Source: Planctomycetota bacterium (lineage in GTDB: Bacteria; Planctomycetota; MHYJ01; JACPRB01). Taken from it: a stretch of DNA of 11,538 nt. Below are positions 1 to 6,579 of this stretch, one piece after another; the stretch's first letter is position 1, and the number at the start of each line of letters is the position of its first letter. A model generated the notes under the pieces. The model ran no database searches and was not told where the DNA came from. It saw only the letters and a list, made by a program, of their open reading frames with translations. The position numbers and the translations under genes are program-made. The DNA is taken from NCBI GenBank assembly GCA_016200125.1, contig JACQFK010000235.1:1-11538 (forward strand). The letters are read 5' to 3'.

Positions 1-605
1 AGGTTGTAGACGGCGATCGTGTTGTCGGGCACGCGGTAGTAGGCCACCGCGCCAACGGTGCCGCCGTTCCGCGCCAGGTTGTAGAGGTCGTACTCGGTGC
101 GGTCGCTGAACACGAGCACCTTCACCTTGCGGTCCGCGTTGCGCCGGATGTCGAAGAAGCGGCGGTAGGCTCCGAAGATCTCGTCGAGGCAGACGGCGAC
201 GTCCTTGACGAAGGCCGTGTCGCAGGTGGACTGGAGGACGTAGTAGGCGCCCGTGACCTGGACTCCGTCCCGGCCTTCGAAGCGGAGAGGGACGGGCTGG
301 ATCTTCGCGAGCTGCTCGGCCCGCCGGACGCCCCGTTCGCTGAAGGCTTTCGAGCGCTCCTCCGCCGCGCGCTTGGACTCGGCGGAGGCCCGTTCAATCC
401 GGTCGATGTCCAACTTGGCGATCGTGATCTTGGCGGAGCCGACGACCTGCCCCTTGGCGCTCTTGATGAAGGTCTCCAGCTCCAGCTCGCGCGGCGTTTC
501 CGAAACGATGCGGCCCGAGCGGGTCGTGCCGTCCTTGAGCACGACGACGTCCTGGCCGCCGGGGGCGGCCTGGAGCAGGAGCAGGACGAGCAGCGAAAGT
601 TTCAT
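1..605 (-). CDS. Secreted protein, DUF1570/peptidase-MA-like, 3' end missing
   Basis: The frame opens at ATG 605 and stays open to base 1, so 201 codons are visible and the C-terminus lies outside the window. Residues 1-17 form a short hydrophobic signal peptide (MKLSLLVLLLLQAAPGG) without a lipobox cysteine, so export is likely. Residues 19-72 are a beta-rich segment with the pattern VVVLKDGTTRSGRIV...ITIAKLDIDRIE, common in exported planctomycete-type proteins. Residues 73-102 are charged and probably helical. From residue 106 the pattern (YYVLQS, FFDIRR, KVLVFSDRTEY, GAVAYYRVPDNTIAVYN) resembles the start of DUF1570/gluzincin-like domains. Any HExxH-type metal site would lie beyond the edge, so peptidase activity cannot be judged. 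A GAGG ribosome site at 611-614 lies 5 nt from the ATG, and an extended -10 box lies just upstream. The family assignment is inference from pattern; the coding call and start are firm. Confidence 0.8.
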   Translation of the reverse strand, partial: MKLSLLVLLLLQAAPGGQDVVVLKDGTTRSGRIVSETPRELELETFIKSAKGQVVGSAKITIAKLDIDRIERASAESKRAAEERSKAFSERGVRRAEQLAKIQPVPLRFEGRDGVQVTGAYYVLQSTCDTAFVKDVAVCLDEIFGAYRRFFDIRRNADRKVKVLVFSDRTEYDLYNLARNGGTVGAVAYYRVPDNTIAVYN

Positions 606-625
606 CGGGACCTCGGTTCCAAAGG

Positions 626-634
626 AGTATAACA
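626..634 (-). promoter_or_regulatory. Extended -10 promoter of the secreted-protein gene
   Basis: Read on the minus strand, the sequence is TGTTATACT: a TGN extension plus TATACT, one mismatch from the TATAAT consensus, in a very GC-rich background. It ends 20 nt before ATG 605, which predicts a leader of about 14 nt that still contains the GAGG ribosome site. No good -35 hexamer is visible, as is usual for extended -10 promoters. It implies that the last gene has its own promoter apart from the upstream operon. Confidence 0.5.
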
Positions 635-646
635 CCGTGCAGCGCC

Positions 647-674
647 GGGCGGGGCCCTGCGGGGCGCCCCGCCC
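647..674 (-). terminator. GC-rich hairpin after nth, possible terminator without U-tract
   Basis: A 9-bp perfect GC stem (647-655 pairs with 666-674) encloses a 10-nt loop, 18 nt after the nth stop. The overlapping 14-bp perfect palindrome GCGGGGCGCCCCGC at 659-672 can form a competing fold. No T-run follows on the minus strand, so this is not a classical intrinsic terminator. It could still slow or end transcription from the pckG-nth operon, or only mark its 3' end. Confidence 0.4.
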
Positions 675-692
675 TCCGACAAAACGCACCGT

Positions 693-1343
693 CTATCTTG
701 TCGGGCGACGGGGACGGACGCCGATGTGCGCGCAAAAGCGATTCACCGGACAGAAATCGCAGAGCGGTCCGATCGGCTTGCACACGGCCTTGCCGTGGGC
801 GACGAGAGCTTCGTTGACCACCGGCCAGAGCCGCTTGGGGACGAGGGCGACGAGGCGCCGCTCGGTTTCCTCCGGCGTCTTCGTCTTCATCCAGCCCATG
901 CGGTTCGAGACGCGGTGGACGTGGGTGTCGACCGGGATGGCCTGCTGTCCGAAGGCGTAGACGAGCACGCAATTGGCGACCTTGCGGCCGACGCCCGGGT
1001 ACTCCATCAGCCCCTCGATCGTGCGGGGGATCTTTCCTCCCGCGGCCTCGACCTGCCTCGCCGTCTCCCTCACGTAGGACGCCTTGGTCCGGTAGAACCC
1101 GATGGGCTTGAGGATCCTCTCCACGGCGCGGCGGTCGGAGCGGGCGAGCGCGCGCGCCGTGGGATAGCGCCGGAACAGCGCCTCGGTGATGACGTCGGTC
1201 ATCTCGTCCCGCGAGCGGGCGGAGAGGATGGTGCCGATGAGCGTCCGGAAGGGCTCGACGCGCCGTTCGTTCCAGCTGCCCAGCATGGTCAGGGGGTATC
1301 GCCCGCTGAGCGCCTTCAGGATCCGGGCGATCGGGGGGGCCAC
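693..1343 (-). CDS. nth: Endonuclease III (DNA glycosylase/AP lyase)
   Basis: 216 aa, the usual length for Nth, a base-excision-repair enzyme that removes oxidised pyrimidines and nicks the abasic site. The helix-hairpin-helix motif YPGVGRKVAN (115-124) carries the catalytic lysine K121. The VDTH motif (138-141) carries the catalytic aspartate D139. The C-terminus has the [4Fe-4S] ligand pattern C188-x6-C195-x2-C198-x5-C204. The lesion-recognition loop reads LSARSRD, not the LSAQATD of E. coli, a variant I recall from archaeal-type and some bacterial Nth proteins. I chose GTG 1343 because it starts one base after the purC stop and gives the family N-terminus; the frame is open further upstream but only inside purC. 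There is no clear ribosome site, so translation is probably coupled to purC. A run of seven C covers codons 2-4. Confidence 0.95.
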   Translation of the reverse strand: MAPPIARILKALSGRYPLTMLGSWNERRVEPFRTLIGTILSARSRDEMTDVITEALFRRYPTARALARSDRRAVERILKPIGFYRTKASYVRETARQVEAAGGKIPRTIEGLMEYPGVGRKVANCVLVYAFGQQAIPVDTHVHRVSNRMGWMKTKTPEETERRLVALVPKRLWPVVNEALVAHGKAVCKPIGPLCDFCPVNRFCAHIGVRPRRPTR

Positions 1344-1344
1344 G

Positions 1345-2235
1345 CTAGGTTCCGAGGTCGCGCCCCGTGAGGATCCGGAAGGCCTCGAGGTACTTCTCGC
1401 TGGTCCTCCCGACGATGTTCGCGGGAAGAACCGGTCCCGGGGGCTTCTTGTTGAACTTGATCTCCTCGAGGTAGTCGCGGACGAACTGCTTGTCGAAGGA
1501 GGGCGGCGAGATCCCCTCACGGTACTCGTTGCGCGGCCAGTAGCGCGAGGAGTCCGGGGTCAGCACCTCGTCGATCAGGGTGATCTTCCCGCCGACGAGG
1601 CCGAACTCGAACTTGGTGTCCGCCAGGATGACGCCCTTGGTCTCGGCGTAGGCGGCGCCCTTCCCGTAGATGGAGAGCGTGAGGTCCCGGAGCTTCTCCG
1701 CCGTCGCTTTCCCCACCGTCGTGGCGACGACGTCGAAACCGATGTTCTCGTCGTGGCCGGTCACGGCCTTCGTCGCGGGCGTGAAGATGGGCTTCTCGAG
1801 CTTCGACGCCTGCTTCAGGCCCTTGGGGAGCTGGATCCCGCAGACGGCGCCGGTGGTCTGGTAGTCCTTCCAACCGCTGCCGATCAGGTAGCCGCGCGCG
1901 ACGCACTCCACGGGGAACGGCTCGGCTTTCTTGACCAGCATCGAGCGGTCGCGGAGGACCTCCTTGTGCTTCTTCACCTCCGCGGGCATCTTCTCCACGT
2001 CGCAGGTGATCATGTGGTGGTCCACGCCCAGCGTGTTGAACCAGAACTCGGAGATCCGATTGAGGACCTTTCCCTTGAAGGGGATTCCGTTGGCCATCAC
2101 GACGTCGAAGGCGCTCAGGCGGTCGGTGGTGACGATGAGCAGGGCATCGCCGAGGTCGAACATGTCCCGCACCTTGCCGCTGGAGACGTGCTTCAGCCCC
2201 GGAAGCTCCGCTTTGAGAAGGACGGCTTCTGCCAT
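1345..2235 (-). CDS. purC: SAICAR synthase (purine biosynthesis)
   Basis: 296 aa. Phosphoribosylaminoimidazole-succinocarboxamide synthase joins aspartate to CAIR using ATP, in the cytosolic de novo purine pathway. The N-terminal nucleotide-binding region has SSGKVRDMF (18-26) and TTDRLSAFDVVM (36-47). The two family signatures are present: PVECVARGYLIGSG (108-121) and LADTKFEFG (204-212), followed by IDEVLTPDSSRYW (221-233). The C-terminal block PPSFDKQFVRDYL (244-256) is also typical. At 296 aa it belongs to the longer, yeast-like class rather than the roughly 237-aa E. coli class. ATG 2235 has a good ribosome site, AAGGAG at 2244-2249, 8 nt upstream. It lies 15 nt after the HprK-like gene and 1 nt before nth, so it is co-transcribed with both. 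Confidence 0.97.
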   Translation of the reverse strand: MAEAVLLKAELPGLKHVSSGKVRDMFDLGDALLIVTTDRLSAFDVVMANGIPFKGKVLNRISEFWFNTLGVDHHMITCDVEKMPAEVKKHKEVLRDRSMLVKKAEPFPVECVARGYLIGSGWKDYQTTGAVCGIQLPKGLKQASKLEKPIFTPATKAVTGHDENIGFDVVATTVGKATAEKLRDLTLSIYGKGAAYAETKGVILADTKFEFGLVGGKITLIDEVLTPDSSRYWPRNEYREGISPPSFDKQFVRDYLEEIKFNKKPPGPVLPANIVGRTSEKYLEAFRILTGRDLGT

Positions 2236-2250
2236 GGCATCAGCTCCTTT

Positions 2251-3324
2251 TCAGGTCGCCGCGATGAGCTTGGCGGCCTCCCGGGGATGCCCCGGGACGG
2301 CGCCGACGCAGATTTCGTATCCCGGACAGGGGAAAGGTTCGACGGCCGCGGGCTGGACCGGCTCGCCCTGGCCCGCCTTGAGCGCGAAGGCGACGGCCGC
2401 CGTCGTCGCGCGCAGGATCCGGGGCTTCCCGAAGAGCGTCGCGGCCGGGACGATCGCGCGCGAATCGGAGGACGCCACGAGGCGCGTCAGCTGCGGGCGC
2501 GTCCGCTCCGGCGGAAGCCCTCGGAGGCTGCCCTGCGGATCGCGCCGGCGGGCCGCCTCGTCGAGCCTCTCGGCGACGGCGGCGTTCGCGTCCTCGATCG
2601 CGGGCGTCAGGTCGGGGACGTTCTCGAACTTCGAGAAGAGCAGCCGCGCGGCCAGCTCCGGGTAGCTCAAGAGGAGCGATGTGCGGAGATACACGCTCTT
2701 CTCGATCGCATGGATCCGGCCGGAGGGCTCGAGGGCCAGCCATCCGTCGGCGACGAACTTCGCCCCCGCCATCTCCATCAGGCCCCAGACGGGGGTCGGA
2801 TGGATGACGTCCTTCGGGTAGATCATGGCGAGGCCCCGGCCGTTGATCTCGACCGCCGCCGCGTGGAGCACGAAACCGGCCTTGCCGATGAGCCGGCCGA
2901 AGGCCTCCAGGGCGCAGGCGCGGAGGTCCCCGTAGTACGAGGTGTTGAAAAGGTAGACCTCCTGGCGCGCGAGGGAGACGTAGGACGCCTCCGGCTCCGC
3001 GGCGACGTTGATCATGGCGTGGACCACGAGCGCCGGCTCGCGCGCGACGGCCTGGCCCGTCGCCTCCTTCCACTCCATCTCCGTGGGGAAATTCTCGCGC
3101 CAGAAGTCGGCGAGATGATGGGAGTTGGAGAAGAGGCGGATCCGCTTGCCGAGCACGATCGCGTCGTGGATGAACGACTCGCGGCCCTCGATCGCGCGGG
3201 CCGCGTGGGTGCGGATCCGCTCGCGCACCTCGGGGTGGGCGTCGGGGTCGATCCCGGGCGTCACGCGGATCCGCCGCGTCGTCACGTTCGAGAGGCCGAT
3301 CAGGGTTCCGGGCGATTCGCTCAT
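2251..3324 (-). CDS. HprK/PEPCK-fold-like protein with degenerate P-loop
   Basis: 357 aa. The central part follows the pattern of HPr-kinase-related proteins: an 'LFNTSYYGDL' strand (125-134), then 'LHAAAVEINGRGLAMI' (153-168) leading into where the Walker A loop should be, then 'AGAKFVADGWLAL' (186-198), the counterpart of the FVSDDW motif. The glycine-rich GxxGxGK[ST] loop is replaced by YPKDVIHPTP (169-178), with no glycine and no lysine-serine/threonine pair. The usual acidic pair reads D193-G194. Catalysis of the normal type is therefore doubtful; a ligand-binding or regulatory pseudoenzyme, or an unusual subfamily, is more likely. The N-terminal 100 residues and the C-terminal 130 match nothing I recognise. 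ATG 3324 overlaps the ruvC stop as ATGA and has no strong ribosome site, so translation is coupled. Being in one operon with pckG, an enzyme of related fold, is notable. The coding call is firm; the function is unknown. Confidence 0.8.
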   Translation of the reverse strand: MSESPGTLIGLSNVTTRRIRVTPGIDPDAHPEVRERIRTHAARAIEGRESFIHDAIVLGKRIRLFSNSHHLADFWRENFPTEMEWKEATGQAVAREPALVVHAMINVAAEPEASYVSLARQEVYLFNTSYYGDLRACALEAFGRLIGKAGFVLHAAAVEINGRGLAMIYPKDVIHPTPVWGLMEMAGAKFVADGWLALEPSGRIHAIEKSVYLRTSLLLSYPELAARLLFSKFENVPDLTPAIEDANAAVAERLDEAARRRDPQGSLRGLPPERTRPQLTRLVASSDSRAIVPAATLFGKPRILRATTAAVAFALKAGQGEPVQPAAVEPFPCPGYEICVGAVPGHPREAAKLIAAT

Positions 3325-3782
3325 AGTCTGTTCACGTGGCAGAGGGCCAGCGCGATGGCGTCCGCGGCGTCGGCCGGCGGCGTCTCCTTCAGTCCCAGGG
3401 TCGCGACCACCATCCGCTGGACGAACTCCTTGGTGGCCTGCCCGTTGCCGGTGGCGGCCTTCTTGACCTGGGCGGGAGCGTAGTCGAAGACCCGGGCCCG
3501 GGCGGCGGCCGCCGCCAGCATGCACACGGCGCGGCCGGCGTTGAGCGTCATGGCGTCTCGCGCGTTCTTCCCCACGAAGGGGCGTTCGATCACGACGTGG
3601 GCCGGCCGGTGGCGTCGGAAGAGCCGCTCGATCCCCTTGTGGATGTGGAGCAGCCGCTCCGGCAGGTCCTTGCCCCGCACGAAGACGCAGCCGCACTCGG
3701 ACAGCGAGGGCGTGCGGCCGCTCACTTCCAGGACCGCGTAGCCGGTCCGGATGGTGCCGGGATCGATCGCGAGAATCTTCAT
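3321..3782 (-). CDS. ruvC: Holliday junction resolvase RuvC
   Basis: 153 aa. RuvC cuts four-way DNA junctions during recombinational repair, normally working with the RuvAB branch-migration motor. All four catalytic acidic residues sit at the same numbers as in E. coli RuvC: D7 in LAIDPG, E66 in VVIERPF, and D138 and D141 in PADAADAIALALCH. The GKNARDAMTLNAGRA segment (71-85) also fits. The protein is slightly shorter than the 173-aa E. coli enzyme at its C-terminus. ATG 3782 directly follows the pckG stop (TGAATG) and has AGGAGG at 3791-3796, 8 nt upstream. Neither ruvA nor ruvB is adjacent on either side; they must be elsewhere if present. Confidence 0.96.
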   Translation of the reverse strand: MKILAIDPGTIRTGYAVLEVSGRTPSLSECGCVFVRGKDLPERLLHIHKGIERLFRRHRPAHVVIERPFVGKNARDAMTLNAGRAVCMLAAAAARARVFDYAPAQVKKAATGNGQATKEFVQRMVVATLGLKETPPADAADAIALALCHVNRL

Positions 3783-5552
3783 TCAGGCGGCCTCCTGCGA
3801 CAGGCGGTACGACAGCCGGTCGTGCTCCTGCCACAGCTCCTCGGGAAGCCGCTGGCCGAATTTTTCGAAGAAGGTCTTCATTTCCGCCAGCTCCCGGGAC
3901 CAGGCTTCCACGTCGACCGAAAGAAGCCGGTTCAGAGCCGATTCGGAAAGGTCGAGCCCCGACAGGTCGAGCGAGCGGCGCGTGGGCAGATGGCCGATCG
4001 GGGTGCGGACCGCGTCGGCCTCGCCGCGGCAGCGCGCGAGGATCCAGCGCAGCACGCGCATGTTCTCGCCGAAGCCGGGCCAGAGGAAGGCGCCGTCGGG
4101 CCCCTGCTGGAACCAGTTGACGTGGAAGATCGAGGGGGCGGCCTCGTCGCTCTTGGCGCCGACCTTGAGCCAGTGGTTGAAGTAGTCGGCCATGTTGTAG
4201 CCGCAGAAGGGGATCATCGCCATGGGGTCGCGGCGGACCACGCCGACCTGGCCGGTGGAGGCCGCGGTGGTCTCGGAGGCCATCGTGGCGCCGAGGAAGA
4301 CGCCGTGGCGCCAGTCGAAGGCCTCGAACACGAGCGGCGCGACGCGGGAGCGGCGGCCGCCGAAGAGGATCGCGGAGATGGGGACGCCCTGGGGATCGTC
4401 GAAGCGCGACGAGATGCCCGGGCACTGGCGGGCCGGCGTCGTGAAGCGCGAATTCGGATGGGCCGCCTTCGCGCCGCCGGGCTTCCAGGGTTTTCCCTGC
4501 CAGTCGATCGCCGACTCGGGAACGGGCCCGTCCATCCCCTCCCACCAGGTCGTCCGGTCGGGACGCAGGGCGACGTTCGTGAAGATCGTGTTCTTCCGGA
4601 TCGTCGCCATCATGTTCGGGTTGGTCTTCTCGCTCGTGCCGGGCGCGACGGCGAAGAAGCCCGCTTCAGGATTGATCGCGTAAAGCCGGCCGTCCTTGCC
4701 GAAGTGCATCCAGGCGATGTCGTCGCCCACGGTCCAGACCTTCCAGCCCTTCTGCGAGGCCGGCGGGACGAGCATGGCGAGGTTGGTCTTGCCGCAGGCG
4801 CTCGGGAAGGCCGCGGCGATGTAGGTGACGCGGCCCTCGGGGTCCTCGAGGCCCAGGATGAGCATGTGTTCGGCCAGCCATCCCTCGTTGCGGGCGATCC
4901 AGCTGCCGATGCGGAGCGCAAAGCATTTCTTCGGGAGCAGCGCATTTCCGCCGTAGCCGGAGCCGATGGACCAGATCAGGCGCTGCTCGGGGAAATGGCA
5001 GACGAAGCGCCGGTCGGGGCTCAGGTCGCCCAGCGAGTGGAGCCCCCGGACGAAGCTGTCGGAGCCGCCCAGGTGGTCGAGCGCGACCTTCCCCATCCGG
5101 GTCATGATCTTCAGGCTGGCGGCGACGTAGGCGCTGTCGGTGATCTCGATCCCCATCTTGCTGTAGGGGGAGCCGACCGGACCCATGAGGTAGGGCACGA
5201 CGTAGAGCGTCCGGCCCGTCATGGAGCCGCGGAAGAGCGGCGTCAGCTTGTCGATCGCCTCGCGCGGGGACATCCAATTGTTTGTGGGGCCCGCGTCGTC
5301 CTTCTGCTCGGTGCAGATGAAAGTCAGGTTCTCCGACCGGGCCACGTCGGAAGGATGGCTCCGGTGCAGGTAGGAGCCGGGCTGCTTCTGGGGGTCGAGC
5401 TCGAGGAGCGTCCCGTCCTGGAGCATCCCGGCGACGAGGGCGCGGTACTCTTCCTCGGATCCGTCGCACCAATGGACCCGGTCCGGCCGGGTGAGCCGGG
5501 CGCACTCGTCGACCCAGTCCGTCACGGAGGTGTGCAGCGACGCAGGGGGCAC
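3783..5552 (-). CDS. pckG: Phosphoenolpyruvate carboxykinase, GTP type
   Basis: 589 aa from GTG 5552. The enzyme converts oxaloacetate plus GTP to PEP, CO2 and GDP, the entry step of gluconeogenesis in the cytosol. The start of the family is clear (TDWVDECARLTRPDRVHWCDGSEEEY, split here as 11-20 and 21-36). Next come SDVAR-like substrate contacts near 68-72 and the metal-site stretch GYGGNALLPKKCFALR (199-214), with H229 in AEHM. The P-loop FPSACGKTN (249-257) contains the hyperreactive cysteine C253, and the kinase-2 motif VGDDIAWM (275-282) follows. NPNMMATI (311-318) and WKPGG (356-360) fit the nucleotide pocket. The frame stays open upstream to 5678, but GTG 5552 gives the family N-terminus and lies 6 nt after a TGCTATAAC promoter box. 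That suggests a leaderless or nearly leaderless message. It is the first gene of the five-gene minus-strand operon. Confidence 0.97.
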   Translation of the reverse strand: MPPASLHTSVTDWVDECARLTRPDRVHWCDGSEEEYRALVAGMLQDGTLLELDPQKQPGSYLHRSHPSDVARSENLTFICTEQKDDAGPTNNWMSPREAIDKLTPLFRGSMTGRTLYVVPYLMGPVGSPYSKMGIEITDSAYVAASLKIMTRMGKVALDHLGGSDSFVRGLHSLGDLSPDRRFVCHFPEQRLIWSIGSGYGGNALLPKKCFALRIGSWIARNEGWLAEHMLILGLEDPEGRVTYIAAAFPSACGKTNLAMLVPPASQKGWKVWTVGDDIAWMHFGKDGRLYAINPEAGFFAVAPGTSEKTNPNMMATIRKNTIFTNVALRPDRTTWWEGMDGPVPESAIDWQGKPWKPGGAKAAHPNSRFTTPARQCPGISSRFDDPQGVPISAILFGGRRSRVAPLVFEAFDWRHGVFLGATMASETTAASTGQVGVVRRDPMAMIPFCGYNMADYFNHWLKVGAKSDEAAPSIFHVNWFQQGPDGAFLWPGFGENMRVLRWILARCRGEADAVRTPIGHLPTRRSLDLSGLDLSESALNRLLSVDVEAWSRELAEMKTFFEKFGQRLPEELWQEHDRLSYRLSQEAA

Positions 5553-5558
5553 GGAGGC

Positions 5559-5588
5559 GTTATAGCATGGGATCCCGCCGGTCGCCAA
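5559..5588 (-). promoter_or_regulatory. Promoter of the pckG-ruvC-purC-nth operon
   Basis: On the minus strand an extended -10, TGCTATAAC (5567 down to 5559), is preceded by TTGGCG (5588-5583), a 4-of-6 match to the -35 consensus at an 18-bp spacing. The -10 ends 6 nt before GTG 5552, so transcription would start at or next to the start codon. No ribosome site is seen in between. Confidence 0.5.
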
Positions 5589-5621
5589 CCATAACGAGAC
5601 TGGCCTCCGCCGCCCCCGGGC

Positions 5622-5627
5622 TATACT
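5622..5627 (+). promoter_or_regulatory. -10 box for the deacetylase-like gene
   Basis: TATACT lies 7 nt before ATG 5635 in a GC-rich surrounding, so the expected transcription start falls on or one base before the ATG. No Shine-Dalgarno sequence is present, which fits a leaderless message. I cannot find a convincing -35. It shares the 82-bp divergent region with the pckG promoter. Confidence 0.4.
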
Positions 5628-5634
5628 TACGGCG

Positions 5635-6579
5635 ATGCCCGCCGCCCTTGCCCTTTCGATCGATTGCGACGGCTGCACGGTCGAACGGCTGCACCGGGTC
5701 TTCCGCTACTGGGCCGGGCGGGAATCGACGGAGTTCGGCCCCGGCCTGGGGCTGCCGGTGGCGTCCTCCCTCTTCGCCTATTCGCGGAATCCCGCCGCCC
5801 CGCCCCAGGCGGCTTACCTGGACGGCGACCGGGAGGGCCTGCTCGACGCCTGGAAGCGAGGCTGGATCGACAGCCTCCACGGGATGGGCGACTTCACGGC
5901 CTCGCAGCCCTGCACGCGCGAGATGGCGAAGCGGGCCTTCGATGCGCTCGCGGCCGACGGTGTGCGGATCAAGGTCTGGACCAATCACGGCGGCCAGGAA
6001 AACGTGCAGAACCTGCTGCGGCCGGGTACGGTCGGCGACCTGCCGGGCTCTCCCGCCTATCTGGCGGACCTCGCCGCAGACTACGGCATCCGCTTCGTCT
6101 GGACCAGCGAGCTCACGCCCGTCATCGGCCAGGGGCGCGAGGCGACGCCGGCGGAATACTATGCCGCCCACGCGCATCGGCCGGGTTCGGCGCGTCTGCT
6201 CGCCCGGCTGGCCCATGGCTGGAGCGAAGGTCTGGTCCGGAAGGCGGGCATCGAGCCCTATCCCGGCAACCGCCAGGTGGAGCGGCGCACCCTGCGCGAC
6301 GGACGCGAGATGAGCGTGTTCCGCCGCTACGGCCGCTGGCGCTTCGACACGATTTCGCGGCTGCCGGCCATGCTCGCCCCGGCGGTCCTGGACCGGCTCG
6401 CGGCGTCGGGCGGGTCGATGATCGTCTATCTCCACATCGGCCCCTCGGGGGACGAGACTCCCGAGAACCTGGGCGCGGGCATGAAAGCCTTGGACGACGT
6501 GGCGCGGCGGGTGCGGGACGGATCGCTCGAGGTCCTCCGGACCGTCGATCTTCTGGAGCGCGCCGCGGCTCAGCAGTAG
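5635..6579 (+). CDS. Divergent polysaccharide-deacetylase-like protein
   Basis: 314 aa with no signal peptide, so probably cytoplasmic. The order of motifs fits the NodB/carbohydrate esterase 4-like beta/alpha-barrel group: an Asp pair in LSIDCDG (D10, D12), a histidine in DSLHGMGDFT (H82), VWTNHGG (H118), FVWTSELTP (154-162) and MIVYLHIGPSG (H267) near the end. D12, H82 and H118 could bind a metal. The match is by motif order only, and the canonical NodB spacing is not obvious, so a deacetylase reaction is an inference. The gene is divergent from pckG and overlaps the methyltransferase tail-to-tail by 10 nt. With the two glycosyltransferases nearby it probably acts in glycan assembly or trimming. 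An alternative is a non-catalytic barrel or another glycan hydrolase. Confidence 0.75.
   Translation: MPAALALSIDCDGCTVERLHRVFRYWAGRESTEFGPGLGLPVASSLFAYSRNPAAPPQAAYLDGDREGLLDAWKRGWIDSLHGMGDFTASQPCTREMAKRAFDALAADGVRIKVWTNHGGQENVQNLLRPGTVGDLPGSPAYLADLAADYGIRFVWTSELTPVIGQGREATPAEYYAAHAHRPGSARLLARLAHGWSEGLVRKAGIEPYPGNRQVERRTLRDGREMSVFRRYGRWRFDTISRLPAMLAPAVLDRLAASGGSMIVYLHIGPSGDETPENLGAGMKALDDVARRVRDGSLEVLRTVDLLERAAAQQ

Noticed and set aside
1334..1340. A G7/C7 run at codons 2-4 of nth as a phase-variation tract
   Set aside because: Seven bases is short, the gene is housekeeping, and runs of this size are expected by chance at this GC content.
1344..1520. Longer start for nth inside purC
   Set aside because: The added 59 residues are Ser/Arg/Pro-rich and lie fully within purC. 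The GTG at 1343 gives the expected family length.
1186..3483. A 765-codon open frame on the plus strand opposite purC and the HprK-like gene
   Set aside because: It is the same kind of antisense shadow: biased composition, no motifs, and it covers parts of four real genes.
2251..4545. Upstream extension of the HprK-like frame by about 400 codons through ruvC into pckG
   Set aside because: The extra part is rich in Arg, Pro and Gly and overlaps two well-supported genes. ATG 3324, overlapping the ruvC stop, is the natural start.
3336..5594. A 752-codon open frame on the plus strand opposite pckG and ruvC
   Set aside because: It is antisense to two genes with complete catalytic motifs. Its translation is low-complexity (Arg, Gly, Ala, Val, Glu, Asp) with no domain, as expected of a shadow frame in GC-rich DNA.
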